Source: Rhizobium sp. RM (GTDB taxonomy: Bacteria > Pseudomonadota > Alphaproteobacteria > Rhizobiales > Rhizobiaceae). From it: DNA of 64,000 bases. Of the stretch, positions 34,944 through 44,079 are shown piece after piece; position 1 is the first letter of the stretch; each line of letters begins with the position of its first letter. The notes under the pieces are model-generated. The model was not told the origin of the DNA, did not search any database, and was given only the letters and a program-made list of their open reading frames with translations. Position numbers and translations under genes: made by a program. Location: assembly GCF_013390595.1 (NCBI RefSeq), contig NZ_JACAWV010000020.1, positions 62,001 through 126,000 of the forward strand, given 5' to 3'.

Positions 34944-35884
34944 TTTCCCACGGCCTTCTGCGCAAGCAACCCTGGATCATCACTCTCGTCGTTCTCGTCC
35001 TCCTTGTTGCCGTGAACACGGTTTTGCAGCCGTCCTTCATTCAGCCTGCCGTACTGCAATCCAACCTGACGACATTTCTCCCCCTGATCCTGGTTGCCAT
35101 TGGACAAACCTACGTGATCCTGGCGGGAGACATCGATTTGTCGGTCGGCAGCATCGTGGCACTCGCCAATGTCGTCACCGTCAGCGTCATTGCCGCGCTA
35201 GGTGGCTCTGGAGGTGCTGTCATCGCTGGTATGGCAGCAGGTGCTGCCGTCGGTCTGCTCTGCGGTCTGGTCAACGGTCTCTTCATTTCCGGCTTGCGTT
35301 TCCAGCCAATCGTGACGACCTTCGCAACTGGTATCATCTTTGCCGGCTTGGCAATCTGGGTTTTGCCGCAGGCCGGGCTTCCCGTCCCGGAAGCCTATTG
35401 GCAGACCTATTCCGGCAGCTTCATTGGCTTACCCTTCGTCTTGTGGGTTCTGATTGCCGGGATCGCCTTTACCCTGATCGTGTCGCGCATTCCGTTTCAT
35501 ACGCATTTGTTAGCGGTCGGCGGTAATCGTACCGGCGCCTTCCAGACAGGCTTGCGTCTCTCCGCTATTCGCATCGGTGCATACATGATCTCAGGTCTGT
35601 TTTCGGCACTGGCGGCACTGTGTCTCACGGGCGAAACCGCATCGGGTGACCCTCTGCTCGGTGCGAGCCTTGCGTTGTCGTCCATATCGGCGGTGGTGCT
35701 TGGCGGGACGGCGCTCTCCGGCGGGTTCGGCAGCTCGACGGGATCGATCGCCGGGGCACTCGTCCTTGGAATGATCGGCAATGTGATTTTCTTTGCGGGC
35801 TTGCCATTCGAGTACCAGACACTGGTACAGGGCTTGATCGTGCTGACGGCGCTTGCCGGCGGCGTACTGGTGACGAGGCGTTGA
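34940..35884 (+). CDS. Sugar ABC permease (RbsC type)
   Basis: Inner-membrane permease, 314 aa. Family markers: VAIGQTYVILAGDIDLSVGS near residue 55, LLAVGGNRTGAFQTGLR, and SSISAVVLGGTALSGGFGSS. Starts inside the ATPase stop codon. One of two non-identical permeases, which probably form a heterodimer. Confidence 0.92.
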   Translation: MISHGLLRKQPWIITLVVLVLLVAVNTVLQPSFIQPAVLQSNLTTFLPLILVAIGQTYVILAGDIDLSVGSIVALANVVTVSVIAALGGSGGAVIAGMAAGAAVGLLCGLVNGLFISGLRFQPIVTTFATGIIFAGLAIWVLPQAGLPVPEAYWQTYSGSFIGLPFVLWVLIAGIAFTLIVSRIPFHTHLLAVGGNRTGAFQTGLRLSAIRIGAYMISGLFSALAALCLTGETASGDPLLGASLALSSISAVVLGGTALSGGFGSSTGSIAGALVLGMIGNVIFFAGLPFEYQTLVQGLIVLTALAGGVLVTRR

Positions 35885-35885
35885 T

Positions 35886-36854
35886 ATGAGCAATAAGGGC
35901 CTGCAAATCAAATCTCTGCTTACCGATCCCTTGACCATTGCAATCGGCGCATCGGCTTTCCTGCTGCTTGTTGGCGAGTTGCTGTCGCCCGGTTTTGCAC
36001 AGGGCTCACAGATCGTCAGACTGCTGACGATCGCCGCGATCCTCGGCATTGTCGCAGCAGGACAGAACCTTGTGATCCTCGGCGGTCGCGAAGGTATCGA
36101 TCTCTCCGTCGGCGCCATGATCTCTCTTGGTGCAGTGCTGGCCGGTAACATGATGAATGGCCAAAACATTGGCATTCCACTCGCGATACTGGTCGCCGGT
36201 GGTATTCCTTTCCTGATCGGCCTCATCAACGGTATCGGCATCACCTTCGTGCGCATCCCACCACTTGTCATGACACTGGGCATGACAGCCGTCATCCAGG
36301 GTGGACTGGTCGTCTATTCTCAGGGTGTTCCTTCCGGCGCTGCAGCTCCACTCCTTGCCGGGTTCATCAACAAGCCGTTGGTTTTCGGCATTCCCGGCGT
36401 TCTTTTCGTCTGGCTCGGCATTGCAGCAGTCATGATGTTCGTCCTGCGCAGAACGGCCTTCGGCTTTGCCATCTACGCTGTGGGCTCAAATGAGCGCGCG
36501 GCTACACTTGTCGGATTGCCGGTCTCTTTGATCCGCACCCTGCTTTACGGTCTTTCAGGCCTGTTCGCCGGTCTGACCGGGGTCTGTGTCATCGGCTATA
36601 CGGGTACTTCCTTCATCTCCGTCGGCGACCAATATGTTCTGCCCTCCATCATCGCGGTGGTCATCGGTGGCACCTCTCTTGCCGGCGGTGCCGGTGGATA
36701 TATCGGAACCATGGCCGGGGCAGTTGCGCTGACCATTCTGCAAAGCGTACTGATAACGCTCAACCTTGATGTATGGGCCCGGCAGATCATATTCGGTGTC
36801 ACGTTGCTTGCGCTGATGCTGCTTTATGGACGCCAAAAGCAGTTGCGTGTTTGA
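35886..36854 (+). CDS. Sugar ABC permease (RbsC type)
   Basis: Second permease, 322 aa. Shows AAGQNLVILGGREGIDLSVG, VRIPPLVMTLGMTAVIQGG, IYAVGSNERAATLVGLPVS and VIGGTSLAGGAGGYIGT. Begins two bases after the previous stop and ends two bases before the LacI gene. Confidence 0.92.
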   Translation: MSNKGLQIKSLLTDPLTIAIGASAFLLLVGELLSPGFAQGSQIVRLLTIAAILGIVAAGQNLVILGGREGIDLSVGAMISLGAVLAGNMMNGQNIGIPLAILVAGGIPFLIGLINGIGITFVRIPPLVMTLGMTAVIQGGLVVYSQGVPSGAAAPLLAGFINKPLVFGIPGVLFVWLGIAAVMMFVLRRTAFGFAIYAVGSNERAATLVGLPVSLIRTLLYGLSGLFAGLTGVCVIGYTGTSFISVGDQYVLPSIIAVVIGGTSLAGGAGGYIGTMAGAVALTILQSVLITLNLDVWARQIIFGVTLLALMLLYGRQKQLRV

Positions 36855-36855
36855 G

Positions 36856-37878
36856 ATGAGCAAAGACCAAAGTTCGAATATCAGAGAAGTTGCAGCTCTC
36901 GCCGGCGTTTCGATCGCGACGGTATCGCGGGCGTTGCAACAACCCGACAAGGTGCGCCCGGAAACCCGAAAAAAGGTTTTTGACGCCGTAAGGCAGGCGA
37001 ACTTTGTTCCCAACGCCCAGGCGGCAAGCTTCAGGCGCCAATCCAACAACACCGTCATTCTCTTGGTTCGCGATATCGGCAACCCGTTCTATCTCGAAAT
37101 CTACAAGGGTGTTGAAGAAGCGGCCGGCGAGGCTGGCTACAAGGTTCTCATGGGTGACGCCCGCAACGATGAAAATCGTGTTGCGACCCACATCGACATG
37201 GTCCGTCAGAAACACGCCGACGGTCTTATCCTGATGACCGGGCAGTTCCCTTCAGATCTTCTTGATCAGGGCGATGCATTGCCGCCGATTGTGATTGCGT
37301 CGGAAACCGTCGCCGGAATCACGTTGCCGACTGTAAAGGTCGACAACCGCGCCGCTTCTCAGAATGCGATGCGGCATCTGATCCAAGCCGGTCACAAACG
37401 GATCGTGCATCTCGCTGGTCCTTTCCCGGAGAGCTTGGCGAAAGAACGTTTCGACGGTTATCAGGATGCGCTTTTGGAAGCCGGGATCGGCTTCTCCGAT
37501 GAACTGGTGGTGACTGGCGATTACAGCATCGAAGCCGGACGGCAGGCGATCGCCGCCCTGATCGAAAACGGCATTTCCTTCACTGCGATTTTCGCATCGA
37601 GTGACCAGATGGCGATTGGTGCCATCAGTGAGTTGCGTGCCAGGGGGCTGTCCGTACCGAGCGACATCTCTGTCATCGGCTTTGACGATATTATCTTTGC
37701 CAATGCCTTCGAGCCGCCTCTGACGACGGTCCGTCAGCCCCGACAGGAAATGGGCCGTAAAGCCATGGCGCTGATGGTCGACCGTCTGAACGGCAAACGT
37801 GCTGCTGAAACCATCATACTGGATACCGAATTGGTGGTGCGCGGCTCCGTCGCGCCCTGCCGCCTGCCGGATAAATAA
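36856..37878 (+). CDS. LacI-family transcriptional regulator
   Basis: 340-aa repressor. N-terminal helix-turn-helix NIREVAALAGVSIATVSRAL with the hinge helix FVPNAQAASFRRQ, then a periplasmic-binding-like ligand domain (ISVIGFDDIIFANAFEPPL). Encoded inside the sugar operon, one base after the permease stop plus a G. The LacI-type operators at 32248-32283 are its probable target, giving autoregulation of the whole unit. Ligand unknown, presumably a pathway sugar or keto-sugar. Confidence 0.92.
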   Translation: MSKDQSSNIREVAALAGVSIATVSRALQQPDKVRPETRKKVFDAVRQANFVPNAQAASFRRQSNNTVILLVRDIGNPFYLEIYKGVEEAAGEAGYKVLMGDARNDENRVATHIDMVRQKHADGLILMTGQFPSDLLDQGDALPPIVIASETVAGITLPTVKVDNRAASQNAMRHLIQAGHKRIVHLAGPFPESLAKERFDGYQDALLEAGIGFSDELVVTGDYSIEAGRQAIAALIENGISFTAIFASSDQMAIGAISELRARGLSVPSDISVIGFDDIIFANAFEPPLTTVRQPRQEMGRKAMALMVDRLNGKRAAETIILDTELVVRGSVAPCRLPDK

Positions 37879-37915
37879 CTGCCAATGCCGAACTGAGACT
37901 GCAAGGAGTACGGAT

Positions 37916-38965
37916 ATGAAGACGATCAAGGGCCCGGCGATTTTCCTCGCACAATTTGTCGGAGAGAACGCGCCTTTCGACACTCTCGACAATCTCGGCC
38001 AATGGGCGGCTTCGCTCGGCTACAAGGGCATCCAGGTGCCGACCGACCCAAAGTTTTTCGATCTCGAAAAAGCTGCAGCCTCGAAAACCTATTGTGACGA
38101 TATCAAGGGACGCCTGGCTGATACAGGTGTCGAGATCACTGAGCTTTCCACCCATATTCAAGGTCAACTCGTTGCCGTTCATCCGGCGTACGACGAAATG
38201 TTTGATGGTTTCGCCCCGGCCGCGTTGCGTGGGAAACCCCAGGCGCGTCAGGAATGGGCCGTCAATCAGCTCAAATGCGCGGCGAAAGCCTCTCAACATC
38301 TCGGCCTTTCGAGCCACGCCACATTTTCCGGCGCGCTTGCCTGGCCTTTTGTTTACCCGTGGCCGCAACGTCCCGCCGGCCTTGTCGAGATGGCCTTCGC
38401 CGAGCTTGGCAAACGCTGGACACCTATCCTCGATGCGTTCGAAGAAAATGGCGTCGACGTCTGCTATGAACTGCATCCGGGCGAGGACCTGCACGACGGT
38501 ATCACCTTCGAGCGCTTTCTCGAGGCGACCGGCAATCACGTGCGTGCCAATATTCTCTATGATCCATCGCATTTTGTTCTACAGGCGATGGACTACCTCG
38601 ATTTTATCGACGTTTATCACCAGCGCATCCGTGCGTTCCACGTCAAGGATGCCGAGTTCAATCCGACCGGCCGTTCCGGTGTCTATGGTGGTTATCAGAG
38701 CTGGGTCGATCGGCCGGGGCGTTTCCGTTCGCTCGGAGACGGGCAGGTCGATTTTGGCGCTGTATTTTCGAAACTCACCCAATATGACTTCGATGGGTGG
38801 GCCGTTCTTGAATGGGAATGTGCACTGAAACATCCCGAAGACGGAGCGCGGGAAGGTGCCGGTTTCATCCAGAACCACATCATCCGTGTAACCGAGCGGG
38901 CATTTGACGACTTCGCCAAAAGCGGCGTCGATGATGCCGCAAACCGTCGTCTGCTTGGTCTTTGA
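37916..38965 (+). CDS. Sugar phosphate isomerase/epimerase-like TIM barrel
   Basis: 349-aa protein of the AP-endonuclease-2/xylose-isomerase-like TIM barrel family. Metal-site elements are visible: [28 protein letters not shown] and VLEWECAL, giving the usual Glu, Asp-His, His and Glu ligands. AAGGAG lies 7 nt before the ATG. No signal peptide, so cytoplasmic. Related proteins epimerise or isomerise keto-sugars or cleave 3-keto-glycosides; given the glycoside 3-dehydrogenase genes downstream this one may act on the imported keto-sugar. Exact reaction unknown. Confidence 0.85.
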   Translation: MKTIKGPAIFLAQFVGENAPFDTLDNLGQWAASLGYKGIQVPTDPKFFDLEKAAASKTYCDDIKGRLADTGVEITELSTHIQGQLVAVHPAYDEMFDGFAPAALRGKPQARQEWAVNQLKCAAKASQHLGLSSHATFSGALAWPFVYPWPQRPAGLVEMAFAELGKRWTPILDAFEENGVDVCYELHPGEDLHDGITFERFLEATGNHVRANILYDPSHFVLQAMDYLDFIDVYHQRIRAFHVKDAEFNPTGRSGVYGGYQSWVDRPGRFRSLGDGQVDFGAVFSKLTQYDFDGWAVLEWECALKHPEDGAREGAGFIQNHIIRVTERAFDDFAKSGVDDAANRRLLGL

Positions 38966-38976
38966 AAGGGGTAGTC

Positions 38977-40145
38977 ATGTCCTCCACAACAGCGAAATTC
39001 GATAGCCGGCGGATCCGGCTCGGTATGGTCGGCGGTGGTCAGGGTGCCTTTATCGGGGCTGTACACCGGATAGCGGCCAGACTGGATGATCGGTACGAAC
39101 TGGTGGCCGGGCGCTTTCCTCCGATGCAGAACGGGCCAGCGCTTCCGCCGTCCTGCTCGGCATCGCACCGGAGAGATCCTATGCGACATTTCAGGAAATG
39201 GCGGCGGCCGAAGCCTCTCGTGAAGACGGGATCGAGGCGGTCGCCATCGTGACCCCGAACCATCTGCATTTCGCTCCCTCCAAGGCCTTCCTTGACGCAG
39301 GTATCCACGTCATCTGCGACAAGCCCGTGACGGCGACGATCGAAGAGGCGCGAGAACTGGCCCGGATCGTCGGCGCCTCCGACAGGCTGTTCATCTTGAC
39401 GCACAACTACACCGGTTACGCCATGTTGCGTCAGATGCGGGAAATGATCGCCAACGGCGCCATCGGCAAGCTGCGTCATGTCCAGGCGGAATATGCGCAG
39501 GACTGGCTGACTGAAGCAGTGGAAAAGACGGGTGCAAAGGGTGCCGAATGGCGCACCGATCCAAGCCGCTCGGGTGCTGGAGGCGCCATTGGCGATATCG
39601 GCACGCATGCCTTCAATGCGGCTGCATTCGTCACTGGCGAAATCCCGAAAAGCCTTTACGCCGATTTGACATCGTTCGTACCGGGCCGGCAACTCGATGA
39701 CAGCGCCAACATTCTGCTGCGCTACGAGAGTGGCGCGAAGGGTATGCTTTGGGCAAGCCAGATTGCGGTCGGTAACGAGAACGCTTTGTCGCTGCGCGTC
39801 TACGGCGACAAGGGTGGGCTCGAATGGCACCATCGAGTGCCTGACGAACTTTGGTTTACGCCTTACGGAGAAGAGAAAAGGCTCATCACGCGCAATGGTG
39901 CGGGTGCAGGTGCTGCCGCCAACCGCGTTAGCCGTGTGCCGTCTGGGCACCCGGAAGGATATCTCGAGGGTTTCGCAACGATTTACCGCGAAGCCGCAGA
40001 TGCAATCATCGCCAAAAGGGAGGGAAAGACATCGGCCGGGGACGCAACCTATCCCGGTATAGAGGACGGTCTTGCGGGGCTCGCATTCATTGATGCGGCC
40101 GTCCGATCCAGTCGAAACTCGTCGTGGGTCACGATCGACATTTAG
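38977..40145 (+). pseudogene. Gfo/Idh/MocA-family dehydrogenase with a one-base frameshift
   Basis: Two overlapping frames together make one normal oxidoreductase of about 389 aa. Frame 1 from ATG 38977 gives the NAD site [20 protein letters not shown]; frame 2 continues with [32 protein letters not shown] (catalytic EKP/DKP region) and GAIGDIGTHAFNAAAFV. The break is at the GGG at 39109-39111: one extra G there restores [18 protein letters not shown] and joins the frames. Either a recent inactivating deletion or a sequencing error in a short G run. If intact it would be an NAD(P)-dependent sugar dehydrogenase or keto-sugar reductase. Confidence 0.85.
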
Positions 40146-40274
40146 ACCGCAGGACATCGGAGAAGGACGACACCAGGCATTGGAGGTTGCTGTGGGATTT
40201 CCCGGCTGTGAAGTCGGGGAGGGCAAGAGCACGTGTGTCGTTCGCATTGGTCAAACGGAAAGGGAGTTACGCGT

Positions 40275-41129
40275 TTGAAAACGTTCAAGTCAAAATTCGC
40301 AAGCATGGCATTTGTCGTCGGCCTGGTGGCCGGTGTCGCAAACCCGGTTTTTGCCGATGACAGCAAGACGCTGCCGATCGCCGCTCAAATGTACACGTTG
40401 CGCAATGCTGGCACTCTTGAAGAGCAGTTTACAATTCTCAACCGCGCTGGTGTCGCGGCCGTAGAGACGGTGGACATGCAAAAGGTCAGCGCAGACGAGC
40501 TGAACACGCTTCTGGAAAAGCACAAGATCAAGGTCATTTCATCGCACGTTCCGATCGACAAGCTTCGCGGCAATCTTGATGAGGTCATCACCGAGCAGAA
40601 GGCTGTTGGCAATCCTGTTGTAACCGTGCCTTTCCTCAAGCCAGAAGATCGCCCGAAGGATGCAGCCGGTTGGACTGCTTTCGGCAAGGAACTGGGCGGA
40701 TATGCGGACAAGCTGTCGGCTGCTGGCCTTGCGATGGCCTACCACAACCATGATTTCGAACTGGTGAAGTTTGATGGAAAGACGGCTCTCGAACTGCTGC
40801 TCGATGCAGCCGGCCCGAAGCTGCAGAGCGAACTTGATGTCGCATGGGTTGCCCGTAGCGGTAACGATCCGGCACAGTTTCTCGAAACGTTGAATGGCCG
40901 GGTCTTCGCGATCCATGCCAAGGACAATGCGCCTGCGGGCACGGCGGAAAATGAGCGTGGCTTTGCAACGCTTGGAACCGGCGTTCTCGACTGGAAGACA
41001 ATATTGCCGGCCGCCAAAAAGGCTGGTGCAAAATGGTTCATTCTTGAACACGACCTTCCGCTTGATGCCGAAGCTGTTCTGACCAAGGGCAACGCGTTCC
41101 TGAACGAGCGCCTCCCGACACTTCAGTAA
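40275..41129 (+). CDS. Secreted TIM-barrel isomerase/lyase-like protein
   Basis: About 284 aa from a TTG at 40275, with AGGGAG 8 nt upstream; no ATG fits better. The N-terminus is a signal peptide (SMAFVVGLVAGVANPVFADD), placing the protein in the periplasm, unusual for this sugar-isomerase family. The barrel shows AMYHNHDFEL-like YHNHDFELV, ELDVAWVARSGNDP, FAIHAKDNAP and FILEHDLPLD. Placed between the Gfo/Idh gene and the periplasmic glycoside dehydrogenase, it may cleave or epimerise 3-keto-glycosides in the periplasm. Function is inference. Confidence 0.8.
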   Translation: MKTFKSKFASMAFVVGLVAGVANPVFADDSKTLPIAAQMYTLRNAGTLEEQFTILNRAGVAAVETVDMQKVSADELNTLLEKHKIKVISSHVPIDKLRGNLDEVITEQKAVGNPVVTVPFLKPEDRPKDAAGWTAFGKELGGYADKLSAAGLAMAYHNHDFELVKFDGKTALELLLDAAGPKLQSELDVAWVARSGNDPAQFLETLNGRVFAIHAKDNAPAGTAENERGFATLGTGVLDWKTILPAAKKAGAKWFILEHDLPLDAEAVLTKGNAFLNERLPTLQ

Positions 41130-41141
41130 AACCAGAACAGC

Positions 41142-41166
41142 TCCCCGGCGGTCGCTCCGCCGGGGA
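41142..41166 (+). terminator. GC-rich intercistronic hairpin
   Basis: TCCCCGGCGG-TCGCT-CCGCCGGGGA, perfect 10-bp arms, 12 bp after the secreted barrel gene and about 100 bp before the GMC gene. No T-run follows. It may divide the sugar operon into two expression levels. Confidence 0.6.
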
Positions 41167-41267
41167 ACGCTAGGTTCGATAGATGGACACCGAAGTTCCC
41201 GCCGCATCGCGACGGGGAGCGGGTTGTCTCGTCGACATATTACCCACTACCAATCGGAGGAGTTATC

Positions 41268-42953
41268 ATGGCAAACAATCATTACGACGCGATTGTTGTC
41301 GGCTCGGGCATCAGTGGAGGCTGGGCTGCAAAGGAGCTCACGCAGAAGGGCCTGAAGGTTCTGATGCTGGAGCGCGGCAGAAACATCGAGCATATCACCG
41401 ACTATCAGAACGCTGACAAGGAAGCCTGGGATTATCCCCATCGCAACCGTGCCACGCAGGAAATGAAGGCGAAATATCCCGTCCTCAGCCGCGATTATCT
41501 GCTGGAAGAGGCCACACTTGGAATGTGGGCCAATGAGCAGGAAACACCCTATGTCGAGGAAAAGCGCTTCGACTGGTTCCGCGGTTATCACGTTGGCGGC
41601 CGCTCGCTTCTCTGGGGGCGCCAGACCTACCGCTGGTCCCAAACTGATTTCGAGGCCAACGCCAAAGAAGGCATCGCCGTCGATTGGCCCATTCGCTACC
41701 AGGACGTTGCCCCCTGGTATGACTATGTCGAGCGTTTTGCCGGGATTTCCGGAAGCCGCGATGGCTTGGACATTCTGCCAGATGGTGAATTCCTTCCACC
41801 TATTCCGCTGAACTTTGTGGAAGAGGATGTTGCTCGACGGTTGAAGACCGTCTTCAAGGGCACACGCCACCTGATCAATTCCCGCTGCGCAAACATCACT
41901 CAGGAGCTTCCCGATCAGGATCGTACGCGCTGTCAGTTCCGCAACAAGTGTCGGTTGGGCTGTCCCTTCGGCGGCTATTTCAGCACACAGGCTTCGACCC
42001 TGCCTGCCGCAGTCGCCACCGGAAATCTCACCCTTCGCCCGTTTTCCATCGTGAAAGAGATTCTGTACGACAAGGATAAGAAGAAGGCGCGCGGCGTTGA
42101 GATCATCGATGCAGAAACGAACCTGACCTACGAGTACACCGCCGACGTGATCTTCCTGAACGCGTCGACCCTGAATTCGACCTGGGTGTTGATGAACTCG
42201 GCGACGGATGTGTGGGAAGGAGGGTTGGGCAGCAGCTCGGGCGAACTCGGCCACAATGCGATGGACCACCACTTCCGGATGGGCGCCACCGGTCAGGTCG
42301 AGGGTTTCGAGGATTTCTATTTCAAGGGTCGTCGTCCGGCAGGTTTCTACATTCCGCGCTTCCGCAATACCGGCGACGACAAGCGCAAATACCTGCGCGG
42401 TTTCGGTTACCAGGGGTCAGCCAGCCGTACCCGCTGGGAGCGGGAAATCGCCGAACTCAATATCGGCGCCGACTACAAGGAGGCATTGACCGAGCCGGGT
42501 GCCTGGACAATCGGCATGACCGCCTTTGGCGAAATGCTGCCCTATCATGAAAACCGCGTGAAGCTTGACCACGATAAGAAGGACAAATGGGGGCTGCCTG
42601 TCCTGTCGATGAATGTCGAGATGAAGCAAAACGAACTCGATATGCGTGAAGACATGGTCAACGACGCCGTTGAAATGTTCGAGGCGGTCGGGATCAAGAA
42701 TGTGAAGCCAAGCAGAGGCACCTACGCTCCTGGCATGGGCATTCATGAAATGGGAACGGCCCGTATGGGACGCGACCCGAAAACCTCCGTTCTCAACGGC
42801 AACAACCAGGTCTGGGACGCACCAAACGTCTTCGTGACCGATGGGGCCTGCATGACGTCGGCATCCTGCGTCAATCCATCGCTGACCTATATGGCGCTGA
42901 CTGCACGTGCCGCTGATTTTGCCGTTTCGGAACTCAAGAAGGGAAATCTGTGA
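41268..42953 (+). CDS. GMC oxidoreductase, glycoside 3-dehydrogenase catalytic subunit
   Basis: FAD enzyme of the GMC family, 561 aa. FAD site YDAIVVGSGISGGWAAKELT, a cysteine group C-x5-C-x3-C in CQFRNKCRLGCPFGG that may bind an iron-sulfur cluster as in FAD-glucose dehydrogenases, and the C-terminal ASCVNPSLTYMALTARAADF. No signal peptide: export would depend on the Tat-carrying small subunit encoded next. GGAGGAG precedes the ATG. The GMC, small subunit and cytochrome c order matches glycoside 3-dehydrogenases of agrobacteria and rhizobia, which turn glycosides into 3-keto-glycosides. Gluconate or glucose dehydrogenase activity remains possible. Confidence 0.87.
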   Translation: MANNHYDAIVVGSGISGGWAAKELTQKGLKVLMLERGRNIEHITDYQNADKEAWDYPHRNRATQEMKAKYPVLSRDYLLEEATLGMWANEQETPYVEEKRFDWFRGYHVGGRSLLWGRQTYRWSQTDFEANAKEGIAVDWPIRYQDVAPWYDYVERFAGISGSRDGLDILPDGEFLPPIPLNFVEEDVARRLKTVFKGTRHLINSRCANITQELPDQDRTRCQFRNKCRLGCPFGGYFSTQASTLPAAVATGNLTLRPFSIVKEILYDKDKKKARGVEIIDAETNLTYEYTADVIFLNASTLNSTWVLMNSATDVWEGGLGSSSGELGHNAMDHHFRMGATGQVEGFEDFYFKGRRPAGFYIPRFRNTGDDKRKYLRGFGYQGSASRTRWEREIAELNIGADYKEALTEPGAWTIGMTAFGEMLPYHENRVKLDHDKKDKWGLPVLSMNVEMKQNELDMREDMVNDAVEMFEAVGIKNVKPSRGTYAPGMGIHEMGTARMGRDPKTSVLNGNNQVWDAPNVFVTDGACMTSASCVNPSLTYMALTARAADFAVSELKKGNL

Positions 42954-43513
42954 TGAACAGACGCGAACTGCTGAAAATGATCGCCATCGCAACCGGTCTT
43001 CCCTTGATTGGTGCGGACGTTGTGACGGCGGCGCAAAACGCCACCAAGCCGGCAGGGGAAAGCCATGTCTTCAGCAAGGAAGACATCCTGTTTCTGGACG
43101 AAGTTGCGGAAACCATTATCCCCCGTACATCCACGCCGGGTGCGAAGGATGCTGCTGTCGGCGAATTCATGGCTGTTTACGCCGCTGACTGTTACACGGG
43201 AGAGCAGAGAAAACTTTTTCTCTCGGCAATCACGGAGATCGAAAGCCGCAGCCAGGCAGACCATAAGAAAGCGTTTTTGGGCCTGACGGGAGAGCAGCGG
43301 CAGGCGCTTCTCTCTGCACTGGATAAAAAAGCCAAAACGGAGCAAACGCCGACCGCTCCACACCCCTTCACGCTCGTCAAGCAATTGACGTTACTCGGCT
43401 TTTTTACTTCGAAAGTCGGCGCGACGGAAGTGCTCGTTTACGACGAAATCCCCGGCGGCTTCGAAGATCGAGTTCCCTATCAAAAGGGGACACCGGCGTG
43501 GGGCACCACCTGA
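42953..43513 (+). CDS. Gluconate-dehydrogenase-subunit-3-type hitch-hiker subunit
   Basis: 186-aa small subunit. Its N-terminus is a twin-arginine signal, MNRRELLKMIAIATGLPLIG, followed by ILFLDEVAETIIPRTSTPGA, the family signature. It would fold with the catalytic GMC subunit in the cytoplasm and carry it through the Tat pathway. Its ATG overlaps the GMC stop (TGATG), consistent with equal production. Function known from relatives; not measured here. Confidence 0.88.
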   Translation: MNRRELLKMIAIATGLPLIGADVVTAAQNATKPAGESHVFSKEDILFLDEVAETIIPRTSTPGAKDAAVGEFMAVYAADCYTGEQRKLFLSAITEIESRSQADHKKAFLGLTGEQRQALLSALDKKAKTEQTPTAPHPFTLVKQLTLLGFFTSKVGATEVLVYDEIPGGFEDRVPYQKGTPAWGTT

Positions 43514-43581
43514 CACCACGACAGTCGATCCGCTCGGTTTACGGGCGGATCGTTCCCATACGGCAAGATAAGGATGAAAAG

Positions 43582-43977
43582 ATGCGTAATGTGATGTTCT
43601 CCGTGGCAGCAATTCTGGCCGCAAGCAGCGCCTCCGCTCTCGCAGAGGGCGATATCGCCAAAGGTGAAACAGTCTTCAAGCGCTGTTCCGCCTGTCACGC
43701 CATCGGCGAAGGTGCAAAAAACAGGGTCGGTCCGCAACTCAATGGCATCATCGGACGTGGCGCTGGAAGCGCTGCCGACTATAATTATTCCAATGCGATG
43801 AAGAAGGCCGGTGAGGACGGACAGATCTGGACGGCTGAAGAATTGCGCGATTTTCTAAGCGCACCGAAGAAGAAAATACCCGGAAACAAGATGGCTTCGG
43901 CGGGTGTCAGCAAAGCTGAAGACCTGGATAATCTGATCGCCTATATCGAAAGTGCGGCGTCAAAATCACCACAATGA
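43582..43977 (+). CDS. Periplasmic class I cytochrome c
   Basis: 131 aa with a Sec signal (VMFSVAAILAASSASALAEG), one haem site CSACH in VFKRCSACHAIGEG and a Met ligand probably in IPGNKMASAG. Start ATG 43582 with AAGGA about 8 nt upstream; the frame is open to 43498 but that adds no signal. It is the probable electron acceptor for the glycoside dehydrogenase and passes electrons to the respiratory chain. Confidence 0.9.
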   Translation: MRNVMFSVAAILAASSASALAEGDIAKGETVFKRCSACHAIGEGAKNRVGPQLNGIIGRGAGSAADYNYSNAMKKAGEDGQIWTAEELRDFLSAPKKKIPGNKMASAGVSKAEDLDNLIAYIESAASKSPQ

Positions 43978-44019
43978 CCGGTGGATGGTCCGCTTTCACC
44001 ACTGCTATAGAATTTGGAT

Positions 44020-44038
44020 CGCCGCAGTCGTTGCGGCG
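44020..44038. terminator. Weak hairpin between convergent operons
   Basis: CGCCGCA-GTCGT-TGCGGCG, 7-bp arms with a 5-nt loop between the cytochrome gene and the convergent hydrolase gene. No T-run; weak evidence. Confidence 0.35.
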
Positions 44039-44079
44039 GTCCTTGCCTTTGGACGCGTGCCTCGAACCTTATTGCTCGA

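Noticed and set aside
39100..39120. Programmed ribosomal frameshift in the Gfo/Idh gene
   Set aside because: No slippery heptamer or downstream stimulatory structure was seen, and the family does not use frameshifting; deletion or sequencing error is simpler.
39039..40247. 402-residue - strand frame opposite the Gfo/Idh gene
   Set aside because: No recognisable domain; the + strand gene explains the region even with its frameshift.
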